A stretch of 18,550 nucleotides of DNA, taken from Propionibacteriaceae bacterium (GTDB lineage Bacteria; Actinomycetota; Actinomycetes; Propionibacteriales; Propionibacteriaceae). The DNA lies in contig JAUMYR010000036.1 in assembly GCA_030528545.1 (NCBI GenBank), positions 4,166 through 22,715 of the forward strand. Reading direction: 5' to 3'. Below, piece after piece: positions 1 to 6,991 of this stretch. Numbering within the stretch: the stretch's first letter is position 1; each line of letters begins with the position of its first letter. Both the position numbers and the translations under genes were made by a program. Below the pieces are notes generated by a model. It was not told the DNA's origin. It searched no databases and worked only from the letters and a program-made list of their open reading frames with translations.

Positions 1-39
1 TCAGCCCGCGCGGGGCCGCGTAGCTCTGAAAGCTGAGCC

Positions 40-1215
40 TCAGTGCCTAGCCGGTTCGTGGGCGCAGAAGGGTTCGGCCGCCAGGTAGTCCCCAGTCATC
101 GCGAATGCCCGGGCCCTGGAGCCGCCGCACAGCGAGCGATAGGAGCACACCCCGCACTTACCCTTGAGCTGACTCCGGTCACGTAGCGTGCGAAACAGCG
201 GCGAATTGCGATAGACCTCGATAATGTCATCGGTGCGCACATTGCCAGCTTTTACCGGCAGGAATCCCGAGGGATAGATATCCCCGATATGGCTGATGAA
301 GACAAACCCATCACCATCATTGACATTGCGCGCCCGCCCAATCCCGTCGGCCTGCGAATAGTGCATGCCGCTGGTCAAGACGTCCATGCTCTCACGCTCG
401 GCTTTTTTGCGCTCTAACACCACTCGGGAATATTGCGGCGCCGCCGTGGCCTTGATGTCGAAGGGCGCGGTCTTGGTGAGGTCATAGAGCTTATGGAAGA
501 CCTCCTCGAAGCCCTCCGCGCTGGCGACGTCTTCTTTCTTAGCCCGGCCCATCGGAACCAGGAAGAAGACTTCCCAGAAGACGATGCCCAGTTCTCCCAT
601 CAGCGAACACATGGCGTCCATGTCGTCCAGGTTCGCCTTGCGCACCACGGTGTTGACCTGGGTGGTGAGGCCGATCTCCTGGGCCTCGCGCAGGATCCTC
701 AGCCCATTGTCGAAGGATCCTCGCACCTGACGGAACTCGTCGTGTAGTTCCGGTGTGGAACCGTCCAAAGAGATCGCTAGCCGGGTCAGGCCGGCGTCCT
801 TGAGGCGCTGCATCATCTCCTTGGAACACAGCGGAGTCGTGCCCGGGGTGATCGCCATGCGCAGCCCGAGATCGGCGCCGTAGCGCACCAGTTCGACGAT
901 GTCGGGGCGTTTGAGGCAGTCTCCACCGGAGAACACAAAGATGATCCGGCCAAACTCACGCAACCTCGCCAGCAGCGCCTTGGCCTCCCCGGTGCTCAGC
1001 TCGAAGGGATTGCGCAGCGGTTGGGCCTCAGCGCGGCAATGCTTACAGGCGAGGTCACAGGCCTGGGTGGTTTCCCAGATCGCGATGAAGGGCGCCTTGT
1101 CGAAATCCAGATTCGCATGCATCGCCCCCTTTGGGTGCCCCTTGGGATGGCCTGCCGGATGAGCGGCGGGACGGCCACCGGGGTGTCCGCCGGGATGTCC
1201 GCCTGGGTGTGCCAT
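40..1215 (-). CDS. Radical SAM/SPASM-type protein of the AhbD/NirJ-like group with a His-Pro-Gly-rich N-terminus
   Basis: 391 aa. The radical SAM motif CxxxCxxC is at C53, C57 and C60 (CDLACKHC), followed by a glycine-rich SAM-binding segment (FSGGD). The C-terminus has C354-x2-C357-x5-C363-x20-C384 in the context CGGSRARAFAMTGD, typical of a twitch/SPASM auxiliary 4Fe-4S cluster in the PqqE/NirJ/AhbD set. Residues 1-31 are a repeat of HPGG, HPAG and HPKG units carrying six histidines (3, 7, 11, 19, 23, 27). It begins 3 nt after the hemQ stop and is last in the hemA-hemH-hemQ operon. The family includes AhbD, which decarboxylates coproheme to haem without oxygen. A related role here is inference from context; peptide modification or another tetrapyrrole reaction is possible. 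The start at 1215 is backed by GGAGGG 8 nt upstream. The alternative ATG at codon 32 has a purine run placed too close. Confidence 0.85.
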   Translation of the reverse strand: MAHPGGHPGGHPGGRPAAHPAGHPKGHPKGAMHANLDFDKAPFIAIWETTQACDLACKHCRAEAQPLRNPFELSTGEAKALLARLREFGRIIFVFSGGDCLKRPDIVELVRYGADLGLRMAITPGTTPLCSKEMMQRLKDAGLTRLAISLDGSTPELHDEFRQVRGSFDNGLRILREAQEIGLTTQVNTVVRKANLDDMDAMCSLMGELGIVFWEVFFLVPMGRAKKEDVASAEGFEEVFHKLYDLTKTAPFDIKATAAPQYSRVVLERKKAERESMDVLTSGMHYSQADGIGRARNVNDGDGFVFISHIGDIYPSGFLPVKAGNVRTDDIIEVYRNSPLFRTLRDRSQLKGKCGVCSYRSLCGGSRARAFAMTGDYLAAEPFCAHEPARH

Positions 1216-1218
1216 AGC

Positions 1219-1923
1219 CTATGCCCTCCGAGCCAGCCATTCATCGAGCCCGACACGCTGGCCGGTGAAGAACGGGGTCTCCTCCCGCACATGCAGCCGG
1301 GCCTCCGCGGCGCGCTGATGACGCATCGAATCGGTGAGCCGATGCAGCTCATCGGCCTCGAAAGACAAGATCCACTCGTAGTCTCCCAGCGCGAAACCGG
1401 ACAGTGTCGAGCCTTTCACGTCCGGGTAGGGACGGGCGGCCATGCCATGCTCCTTCAGCATCTCGGCGCGCTTCTCGGCTGGCAGGTAGTACCAGTCAAG
1501 AGACCTCACGAAGGGGTAAACGACCAGCCATTCGCGAGGCTGCACCCCGCCGAAACAGGCTGGGATGTGGAAGTTGTTGAACTCTGCCGGCCGATGAACC
1601 CCCACCACCGACCACACCGGGGTCAGGTAGTCGCCCAGGGCAGAGCGCTGGATCGTGCGGTAGGCGGCCTGCAGCGGGGCGGGTTCATCGCAGGTCATCC
1701 AGACCATCAGGTCGGCGTCCGCGGTGAACCCGGCGACATCGTAGAACCCCCTGATGGTCACGCCGCACGAATCGATCTGATCCGCGAGTGCGGCGGCGTC
1801 TGGAACCAGACCCGAACGGAAACCGCGATCGGCGGCGAGCACTACGTGCATGCCGTAGCGGGGCCTGGAGTTGATCTCTTCGATGTCGACATTCTGATCA
1901 TCGCGGGGATCATGGGTGTACAT
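1219..1923 (-). CDS. hemQ: Coproheme decarboxylase HemQ/ChdC (chlorite dismutase-like fold)
   Basis: 234 aa, the usual length for actinobacterial ChdC. It converts iron-coproporphyrin III to haem b by two peroxide-dependent decarboxylations, the last step of the coproporphyrin-dependent pathway. By family comparison the proximal haem ligand is H159 (MLKEHGMAAR), the catalytic tyrosine is Y136 (WLVVYPFVRS), and H119 in NNFHIPA matches the distal histidine of the actinobacterial clade. The C-terminal half shows the family pattern DYEWILSFEAD, then RHQRAAEARLHVREETPFFTG. No signal peptide, so cytoplasmic. It starts 12 nt after the hemH stop, with AAAGGA 7 nt before the ATG, and is followed after 3 nt by the radical SAM gene. 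Confidence 0.95.
   Translation of the reverse strand: MYTHDPRDDQNVDIEEINSRPRYGMHVVLAADRGFRSGLVPDAAALADQIDSCGVTIRGFYDVAGFTADADLMVWMTCDEPAPLQAAYRTIQRSALGDYLTPVWSVVGVHRPAEFNNFHIPACFGGVQPREWLVVYPFVRSLDWYYLPAEKRAEMLKEHGMAARPYPDVKGSTLSGFALGDYEWILSFEADELHRLTDSMRHQRAAEARLHVREETPFFTGQRVGLDEWLARRA
1224..1229 (-). promoter_or_regulatory. Ribosome binding site deciding the radical SAM start
   Basis: GGAGGG on the minus strand lies 8 nt before the ATG at 1215, inside the last codons of hemQ. It supports inclusion of the His-rich tail in the protein and suggests translational coupling with hemQ. Confidence 0.6.
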
Positions 1924-1935
1924 ATCGGCGTCCTT

Positions 1936-2970
1936 TCAGGCGATCGCTGGTTGGGGGTCAGCCCCTGGCCGGGGCAGGCAACAGGTCTGGGGGCACACGA
2001 AGCGGGAATCTTCCCCGGCCACCCGGCCAGCGCGGGCCGCCTCGGCCCGGGCGAGGACCGCATCGGCGAGAGAGGCCACCAGCTCCGGGTGGACGCCAGC
2101 GGTGGCCGCCCGCAGATAGTCGATACCGAGTTCGGCCGCGATCTGGCTGGCCTCGGTGTCTAAGTCGTAGACGACCTCCATGTGGTCGTTGACGAAACCG
2201 ATAGGCACCGAGATCACCCGCCTCACGCCCTGGTCGGCCAATTCGGCCAGGCGATCGTTGACGTCGGGTTCCAGCCATGGGATGTGGGGAGCTCCAGAAC
2301 GCGAGCAGTAGACCAGTTCGTGGGCCGGCGCCTCGTCGCCGAAACCGGCCATTACCTGCGCGATGACCCGCTCATGCTGGGCCACGTAGGTGCCGAGGCC
2401 ATCGCCGCTAGCGGCGTTCATCGCGGTCGGAATCGAATGCGTGACAAACAGCAGGTGCGCCCCAGGCAGCCGGTCCAGAGCCTCGCGCACCGCCGCCACG
2501 TTGGCGGCCACGAAACCCTCCGTCCCGGCGAACGGGCCGATCTTGTCGAGCTGGATACCGCCGCCGATCTCCTCCAGTGCCCGGGCGAGATCCTCGCGGT
2601 ACTGCCTACAGCCCGAATAAGACGCATAGGCCGATGTGATGAGGCACAGCACTCGCCGGGCACCGGAGCGTTTGAGTTCGGACAAAGTCTCGGAAAAGAA
2701 GGGATGCCAGTTCCTGTTGCCGATCACCACGGGAATATCGGCGCCTAAGGCAGCCAATCTAGCCTCGAGCGCCGCCATCAGCTCGGCGTTGCGCTCGTTG
2801 ATGGGACTCTTGCCGCCAAACATCCGGTAATGGCCAGAGACCTCTACCAGCCTGTCGTCGGGGACGCCCCGCCCCCGGGTCGCGTTGCGCATGAACGGAA
2901 GCACATCATCGGGCCCGTTCGGACCGCCATAGCTGACGAACATGATCGCGTCATAGGGCAGCAGTGTCAT
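1936..2970 (-). CDS. hemH: Ferrochelatase (coproporphyrin III ferrochelatase, CpfC)
   Basis: 344 aa. It inserts ferrous iron into coproporphyrin III. The catalytic histidine H178 lies in FVTHSIP and the partner glutamate E265 in IGFVNDHMEVVYD. C121 (YSGCRQYRED) together with C326, C330 and C331 near the C-terminus (CPQTCC) resembles the ligand set of the 2Fe-2S cluster known in mycobacterial and Caulobacter ferrochelatases. The start at 2970 is chosen because its ATG overlaps the hemA stop (ATGA) and GGAGG lies 4 nt upstream. The reading frame stays open 24 codons further, inside hemA, but that extension has no conserved sequence. The frame ends 12 nt before hemQ. In the hemA-hemQ operon it acts between HemY and HemQ. 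Confidence 0.95.
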   Translation of the reverse strand: MTLLPYDAIMFVSYGGPNGPDDVLPFMRNATRGRGVPDDRLVEVSGHYRMFGGKSPINERNAELMAALEARLAALGADIPVVIGNRNWHPFFSETLSELKRSGARRVLCLITSAYASYSGCRQYREDLARALEEIGGGIQLDKIGPFAGTEGFVAANVAAVREALDRLPGAHLLFVTHSIPTAMNAASGDGLGTYVAQHERVIAQVMAGFGDEAPAHELVYCSRSGAPHIPWLEPDVNDRLAELADQGVRRVISVPIGFVNDHMEVVYDLDTEASQIAAELGIDYLRAATAGVHPELVASLADAVLARAEAARAGRVAGEDSRFVCPQTCCLPRPGADPQPAIA

Positions 2971-4334
2971 ATCGCCTCCAGGTGCGGACGAGCTGGCTTG
3001 AGGTCGTCGAGTTGGAGCCCGGTCGCCGGGCACGAGGTGCATTCCAGCGTGCCCGGGTCGAGCGGCGCCAGGTCCTGTCCGAGCGCGTCGGTAACCGCGA
3101 CATCAAGGTCATATAGCTCGCCGAGCGCCGTGGCATAGCTCAGGCTATTGCCCTGTTCGGCCGCCTGACGCGCCCGGTCCAGCGGGGCGTGGATCATCCG
3201 GGCCGCGAGGCGCCGCAGCGCACGTTCGGCGGCCTCCCGGGACATGTTGGTGCGCGGCAGCCGCGCGACCTCGTCTTCGACCATCCCCGCGACGAGGTCA
3301 CGCAGAGCGACGATGACCGGATCGAGCTGCCTTCCCCGCACCGCCGCCAGCAAACCGTCTAGGGCTTCCTCGACGATGTTCTCCGCCGCGTTGACCTGGG
3401 CGAAGGTGAGTTCCCCCGCGACCTGCCCGATGGACTCCAGAGTCCACAGCCTCACCCCGGGGAGGCTGCCCACCTCGGGTGAGACGTCGCGGCGCAGCGC
3501 CAGGTCGAGGATCGTCATGTCGCCCAGGCGGGGCACCGTGAGCGCCGAAGCCACCAGTGATTCGGTCAGGACGCATCCGCCAGTACCGCTGCAACTGACC
3601 ACCAGGTCGGCGGCCCGCAATCCGGAGTCGAGGTCGTCGACGATCTCGACTCCGTGGGATTCGGCGAAATCGGCGGCCCGCCCGCTCCGGGAGTAGACGC
3701 TGATGGTGGACCAGCCACGGCGGCGCAAGGCATGCACCGTCGCACCGGCATAGGCCCCGGTCCCGATGAGCAGGACCCGCGGCGAGACCCCCTCCCCTAC
3801 GGCTTCTGAGGCCAGGTCGAGGCCAACCGCGACGATGGAACGTCCCTGATCGGCCAGCTGGGTGGCCACCGACACCCGCCGTGAGCAACGCAGGGCGTGG
3901 TCGGCGGTCATGTTCAGCAGCCGGGTGTTCAGGTTCTCTCGCGCCGCGGTCTTCAGCGCACGGCGAAGCTGTCCCACGATCTCGCGTTCGCCAACCACCA
4001 TGGAGTCCAGCCCCGCCGCGACCCGCAGCATGTGCCTCATCACCGCCTCGCCGCGCCTCACCCGCAACGGAATCTGATGGTGGTGAGCGGGGCACCCCGA
4101 TGACGACAGCACCGATCTCAGGCATCCCCGGACGATGGCCTCGATCCGCCCCAGAGGGGCCGGAGCGACGTCGAGATAGACCTCGAAACGGTTACATGTC
4201 GATAGCACCAGAACGCCGTTGACGAGCTCTTCCGAGCGCAGCCTGCGGGCCACCTCCTCGGCAGCAGGCGTCACCCGCTGCACCGCGGCCATCCCGTGGT
4301 CCAGGTGGTGCACTGAGAATGACGTCAAACCCAC
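2967..4334 (-). CDS. hemA: Glutamyl-tRNA reductase
   Basis: 455 aa. It reduces glutamyl-tRNA with NADPH to glutamate-1-semialdehyde, the first committed step of tetrapyrrole synthesis in the C5 pathway. The nucleophile is C47 in LSTCNRFEVY. H101 and the segment AAGLDSMVVGEREIVGQ match the catalytic domain, and LLIGTGAYAGATV (about 188-200) is the NADPH site. A long helical dimerisation domain follows. The C-terminus carries C432 and a Cys-Pro pair, C435-P436, in ECTSCPATG. Start is GTG. No clear Shine-Dalgarno sequence is seen. A TTGCCT / CTGAAT pair with an 18-nt spacer ends 7 nt before the GTG, so the message may be leaderless. First gene of the leftward hem operon; stop overlaps the hemH start. 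Confidence 0.95.
   Translation of the reverse strand: MGLTSFSVHHLDHGMAAVQRVTPAAEEVARRLRSEELVNGVLVLSTCNRFEVYLDVAPAPLGRIEAIVRGCLRSVLSSSGCPAHHHQIPLRVRRGEAVMRHMLRVAAGLDSMVVGEREIVGQLRRALKTAARENLNTRLLNMTADHALRCSRRVSVATQLADQGRSIVAVGLDLASEAVGEGVSPRVLLIGTGAYAGATVHALRRRGWSTISVYSRSGRAADFAESHGVEIVDDLDSGLRAADLVVSCSGTGGCVLTESLVASALTVPRLGDMTILDLALRRDVSPEVGSLPGVRLWTLESIGQVAGELTFAQVNAAENIVEEALDGLLAAVRGRQLDPVIVALRDLVAGMVEDEVARLPRTNMSREAAERALRRLAARMIHAPLDRARQAAEQGNSLSYATALGELYDLDVAVTDALGQDLAPLDPGTLECTSCPATGLQLDDLKPARPHLEAI
2975..2979 (-). promoter_or_regulatory. Ribosome binding site deciding the hemH start
   Basis: GGAGG on the minus strand, 4 nt before the ATG at 2970 and within the end of hemA. It favours the ATGA overlap start over the longer open frame. 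Confidence 0.6.
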
Positions 4335-4341
4335 GCCACCA

Positions 4342-4371
4342 ATTCAGCCTCACCGGATAGGTCCTAGGCAA
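4342..4371 (-). promoter_or_regulatory. Candidate hemA promoter, possibly leaderless
   Basis: On the minus strand TTGCCT (4366-4371), an 18-nt spacer and CTGAAT (4342-4347) lie 7 nt before the hemA GTG. The -10 match is weak. Transcription would begin at or next to the start codon, which fits the lack of a ribosome binding site. Confidence 0.25.
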
Positions 4372-4464
4372 CTTTTCCCAGCCGGGGTGAGGCATGTTAA
4401 ATTACTAGTGTTTATAATCGATTTTATCGACGGCAAGACGACAACATCTCAACACTTCGACGGC

Positions 4465-4493
4465 ATATTATCAACGTCGCGTCGGAATAATAT
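4465..4493. repeat. Perfect 7-bp inverted repeat upstream of hemE
   Basis: ATATTAT (4465-4471) and ATAATAT (4487-4493) are exact reverse complements separated by 15 nt. They sit 7 nt before the candidate -35 box of hemE. Position and symmetry suggest a dimeric regulator site; no known box was matched. Confidence 0.5.
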
Positions 4494-4500
4494 CTCGGGT

Positions 4501-4529
4501 TTGCCTGGCCTGTATTCCGGGGGCACAAT
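4501..4529 (+). promoter_or_regulatory. Candidate hemE promoter, possibly leaderless
   Basis: TTGCCT (4501-4506), a 17-nt spacer and CACAAT (4524-4529) are followed by 7 nt and the GTG of hemE, so the transcript could start at the GTG. Each box matches consensus at four of six positions. An alternative is the perfect TATAAT at 4413-4418, which has no good -35 box and would give a leader of over 100 nt. Confidence 0.35.
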
Positions 4530-4536
4530 TCGGGCC

Positions 4537-5535
4537 GTGAGCACCTTTTTGACGGCCTTGTCTGGTTCCCGGCCGCCCCACCCACCGGTCTGGTTTATGA
4601 GGCAGGCTGGGAGGTCTCTCCCCGAGTATCGCCAGGCCCGGGAGGGCATCGGAATGCTCGAATCCTGTCTGCGCCCGGAACTCGCCGCCGAGATCACGCT
4701 ACAGCCCGTCCGGCGGCATCGCGTGGACGCCGCCATCTTCTTCTCCGACATCGTGGTCCCGCTCCGCCTGGCGGGCGTGCCCGTGGAGATCCTCAGCAAC
4801 GTCGGCCCGGTGTTCGAGCGCCCCTATCGCGACGCAGCGAGCATCCGGGAACTCACCGCCCACCGCATTGAGGACGCCGCGCCCATCGCCGAGGCGGTAC
4901 GCATCGTCGCTGGTGAGCTCGGCCCGGTCCCCCTCATCGGCTTCGCCGGAGCACCATTCACCCTCGCCGCCTACCTGGTAGAAGGACGCCCAAGCCGCGA
5001 CCACCTCGCCGCACGGGCCCTGATGCACACCGATCCCCAGAGCTGGGACGCGCTGCTGTCGTGGTGTGCGGAGCTGTCCGCCCAATTCCTCAAGATCCAG
5101 GTCAGCGCGGGAGCCCGGGCCGTCCAGCTATTCGATTCCTGGGCCGGTTCGCTGACGAGGCCGGACTATGCCGAATATGTCCTGCCCTACTCGCGCCGCG
5201 TCCTGGCCGGGATCGGTGTGCCGAGCATCCATTTTGGGACCAATACCCACCACCTGCTGGGTGAGTTCGCGACGGTCGGCGACGCCCTCGGGGTCTGTTA
5301 TCGCACCCCTTTGGAGGAGGCCATCGCCTTGTCCGGCGGAGACATCGTTGTCCAGGGAAATATCGATCCGGCGTTGTTGAGCGCGCCCTGGGAGAAGATC
5401 GAGAGCCATGTCCGCGGCATCGTCGAGGCCGGACGCGAGGCCCGGGCACACATCGTGAACCTCGGACACGGCGTACCGCCCCACACCGACCCAGACGTCT
5501 TGACCCGCATCGTCGAGCTGGTGCACTCGCTATGA
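4537..5535 (+). CDS. hemE: Uroporphyrinogen III decarboxylase
   Basis: 332 aa. It removes the four acetate carboxyls of uroporphyrinogen III to give coproporphyrinogen III. Family signatures run in order: PVWFMRQAGRSLPEYR (18-32), the catalytic aspartate D71 in IFFSDIVVP, GFAGAPFTLAAYLVEG, LFDSWAG, HFGTNTHHLLG, VQGNIDP and NLGHGVPPHTDP near the C-terminus. The start is the GTG at 4537, since homology begins within its first 20 codons. The frame stays open 106 codons upstream, but that part crosses the AT-rich promoter and hemA antisense and looks non-coding. No good Shine-Dalgarno sequence precedes it. The stop overlaps the hemY start (ATGA), so the two genes form one operon, divergent from hemA. 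Confidence 0.95.
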   Translation: MSTFLTALSGSRPPHPPVWFMRQAGRSLPEYRQAREGIGMLESCLRPELAAEITLQPVRRHRVDAAIFFSDIVVPLRLAGVPVEILSNVGPVFERPYRDAASIRELTAHRIEDAAPIAEAVRIVAGELGPVPLIGFAGAPFTLAAYLVEGRPSRDHLAARALMHTDPQSWDALLSWCAELSAQFLKIQVSAGARAVQLFDSWAGSLTRPDYAEYVLPYSRRVLAGIGVPSIHFGTNTHHLLGEFATVGDALGVCYRTPLEEAIALSGGDIVVQGNIDPALLSAPWEKIESHVRGIVEAGREARAHIVNLGHGVPPHTDPDVLTRIVELVHSL

Positions 5536-6938
5536 GGGCCGAAGCCGTGGTCATTGGGGGCGGCATCGGTGGCCTCAATGCGGCCTATCAGCTCGCCAGG
5601 CAGGGCGTGCGTCCGCTCCTGGTGGAGTCCCGCGGCACCTGCGGGGGCCTGGTCGTCGGGGCGCCCGTCGCCGGGACCTGGATCGATCTCGGGGCCGAAT
5701 CCTATGCGCGCCGCTCCACCTACTGCCACCAGCTGTGTGCCGAACTCGGCCTGTCCACACGGGAGCCCGGCGGGTCGTCGTGGGTGTGGCTGCCCAACGA
5801 CCAGGTGCTGCCGCTGCCCCACGGAGTGCTGGGCATTCCCTCCGACCTGAACGACCCGAACGTGGCACTCGCCCTGTCGAAGGAGGGCCTGGCCCGGGCT
5901 AGGCAAGACCTAATCCTCGGCCCGGAGGCCGGGGCCGGGGCCAGCGACCTGGCGACCCTGGTGCGGGCCCGGCTCGGCGAGGAGGCCTATCAGCGCCTCG
6001 TCCGCCCGGTCGCCAGCGGAATCTATTCAGCAGAACCCGAGGAACTGACCAGCGACGTCATCGTCCCCGGCCTGCGGAAGGCTCTGGCCGAGACCGGTTC
6101 TTTGACCCGTGCCGCAGCGAAGCTCCGCGCGGGAGCCCCTCCCGGCTCGGTGGTCTCTTCCGTCGTGGGCGGCTTATTCCTGCTGCCCCGGGGCCTGGCC
6201 GAACAGATCACCGCCAGGGGTGGCGAGATCGCGACGCGGACCATCGTGACCCGGCTGCTCCGGGATCGGGACTCGTGGCGGGTGCTGTGCGCCACCGCAC
6301 GGCCGGGGCCGACTCCGGCCGATCCCCCCATAGCTGAGGGCGAACCCTGGGAGGTCAGGACCGACCGCGTTATCGTCTCCGCCGATGGGCGGGCTGCGAT
6401 GGAGCTGTTGCGTCCGATCCCCGAACTAGAGATGGGCCAATGGCAGCTGCCGCGGGGCACCCGCGTCGCGCATGTGGTCCTCGCACTACGCCATCCCGGT
6501 CTCGACGACGGCCCGCGGGGCTCCGGGCTGCTGGTCGCGGCCCGGGAACCCGGCTCGGCCGATATCTCAGCGAAAGCGCTGACCCACCTCAGCATCAAAT
6601 GGCCCTGGCTGCGCGAGCAGACCGATGTCCACTTTCTCCGGGTCTCCTACGGCCGCCCCGGTGAGGACCCTCATCCGAGCGTCGAGCAGGCCCTTGCGGA
6701 CGCCTCGACGTTACTCGGGCTCGACCTCGGTGCCGGTCATCTAGAGAGCGGATTCGTGGTGAACTGGAAAGACTCCCTTCCCCCGCCGACGCCACTGCAC
6801 CGGGAACGGATCGCGGCCTTTCAGCGGCGTCTCACCGACCTCCCCGGGCTCGGGGTCACGGGGGCATGGATCGCTGGCAATGGGCTGGCGAGCGTGCTTC
6901 CCCACGCCCACCGGGAGGCCGAGCGCATCTCCTCGTAA
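5532..6938 (+). CDS. hemY: Coproporphyrinogen/protoporphyrinogen oxidase, FAD-dependent (HemY/CgoX)
   Basis: 468 aa. It oxidises coproporphyrinogen III to coproporphyrin III with oxygen. The dinucleotide site VIGGGIGGLNAAYQL is at 7-21, followed by an acidic strand end (LLVESRGTCGGL). The C-terminal FAD-contact motif is GAWIAGNGLASVLPHAH. In Gram-positive bacteria HemY acts before ferrochelatase, and the presence of hemQ and hemH next door makes that route the likely one here. The ATG overlaps the hemE TGA by 4 nt. The gene ends at a strong hairpin shared with the convergent cta operon. Confidence 0.93.
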   Translation: MRAEAVVIGGGIGGLNAAYQLARQGVRPLLVESRGTCGGLVVGAPVAGTWIDLGAESYARRSTYCHQLCAELGLSTREPGGSSWVWLPNDQVLPLPHGVLGIPSDLNDPNVALALSKEGLARARQDLILGPEAGAGASDLATLVRARLGEEAYQRLVRPVASGIYSAEPEELTSDVIVPGLRKALAETGSLTRAAAKLRAGAPPGSVVSSVVGGLFLLPRGLAEQITARGGEIATRTIVTRLLRDRDSWRVLCATARPGPTPADPPIAEGEPWEVRTDRVIVSADGRAAMELLRPIPELEMGQWQLPRGTRVAHVVLALRHPGLDDGPRGSGLLVAAREPGSADISAKALTHLSIKWPWLREQTDVHFLRVSYGRPGEDPHPSVEQALADASTLLGLDLGAGHLESGFVVNWKDSLPPPTPLHRERIAAFQRRLTDLPGLGVTGAWIAGNGLASVLPHAHREAERISS

Positions 6939-6980
6939 AACAGTGGTAGGGGCCGCGATCATTCGCGACCCCTACCACTG
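6937..6980 (-). terminator. Intrinsic terminator of the cta operon, hairpin shared with hemY
   Basis: A perfect 12-bp stem, CAGTGGTAGGGG (6941-6952) with CCCCTACCACTG (6969-6980), continues after one C/A mismatch into CGCGA/TCGCG closed by a TCAT loop. Read leftward the stem is followed by TTTT, so it is a canonical terminator for ctaF. Read rightward there is no T-run, so for hemY it is at best a hairpin stop. Confidence 0.85.
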
Positions 6981-6991
6981 CCGGAGCTGGA

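Larger units (their letters stand above)
4335..4536. promoter_or_regulatory. Divergent hemA/hemE promoter region, AT-rich
   Basis: 202 bases without a gene. The section around 4395-4500 is visibly richer in A and T than the flanking genes. It contains TATAAT at 4413-4418, a 5-bp inverted repeat TCGAT-TTT-ATCGA at 4418-4430, and a perfect 7-bp inverted repeat ATATTAT-15 nt-ATAATAT at 4465-4493. Candidate -35/-10 pairs exist for hemE (4501-4529) and hemA (4342-4371). The repeats look like operators, but the binding protein is unknown. Confidence 0.55.

Noticed and set aside
1..39. A further gene or terminator downstream of the radical SAM gene
   Set aside because: Only 39 bases are available; they show a CCCGCGCGGG palindrome but no T-run or readable gene end.
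1123..1215. DNA-level microsatellite in the His-rich tail
   Set aside because: The 12-base units vary at many positions; the repetition is at protein level and not a simple repeat tract.
1021..2163. Long plus-strand open frame opposite hemQ and hemH
   Set aside because: A shadow frame of high-GC coding DNA; its product has no recognisable domain and both genes underneath are certain.
4356..4375. DtxR/IdeR-type iron box near hemA (ATAGGTCCTAGGCAAC)
   Set aside because: Fewer than half of the positions fit the 19-bp consensus and the symmetry is poor.
4219..4536. Open frame upstream of hemE that would add 106 residues
   Set aside because: It crosses the AT-rich promoter and the hemA start in antisense, has no HemE similarity, and the protein is full length from the GTG at 4537.
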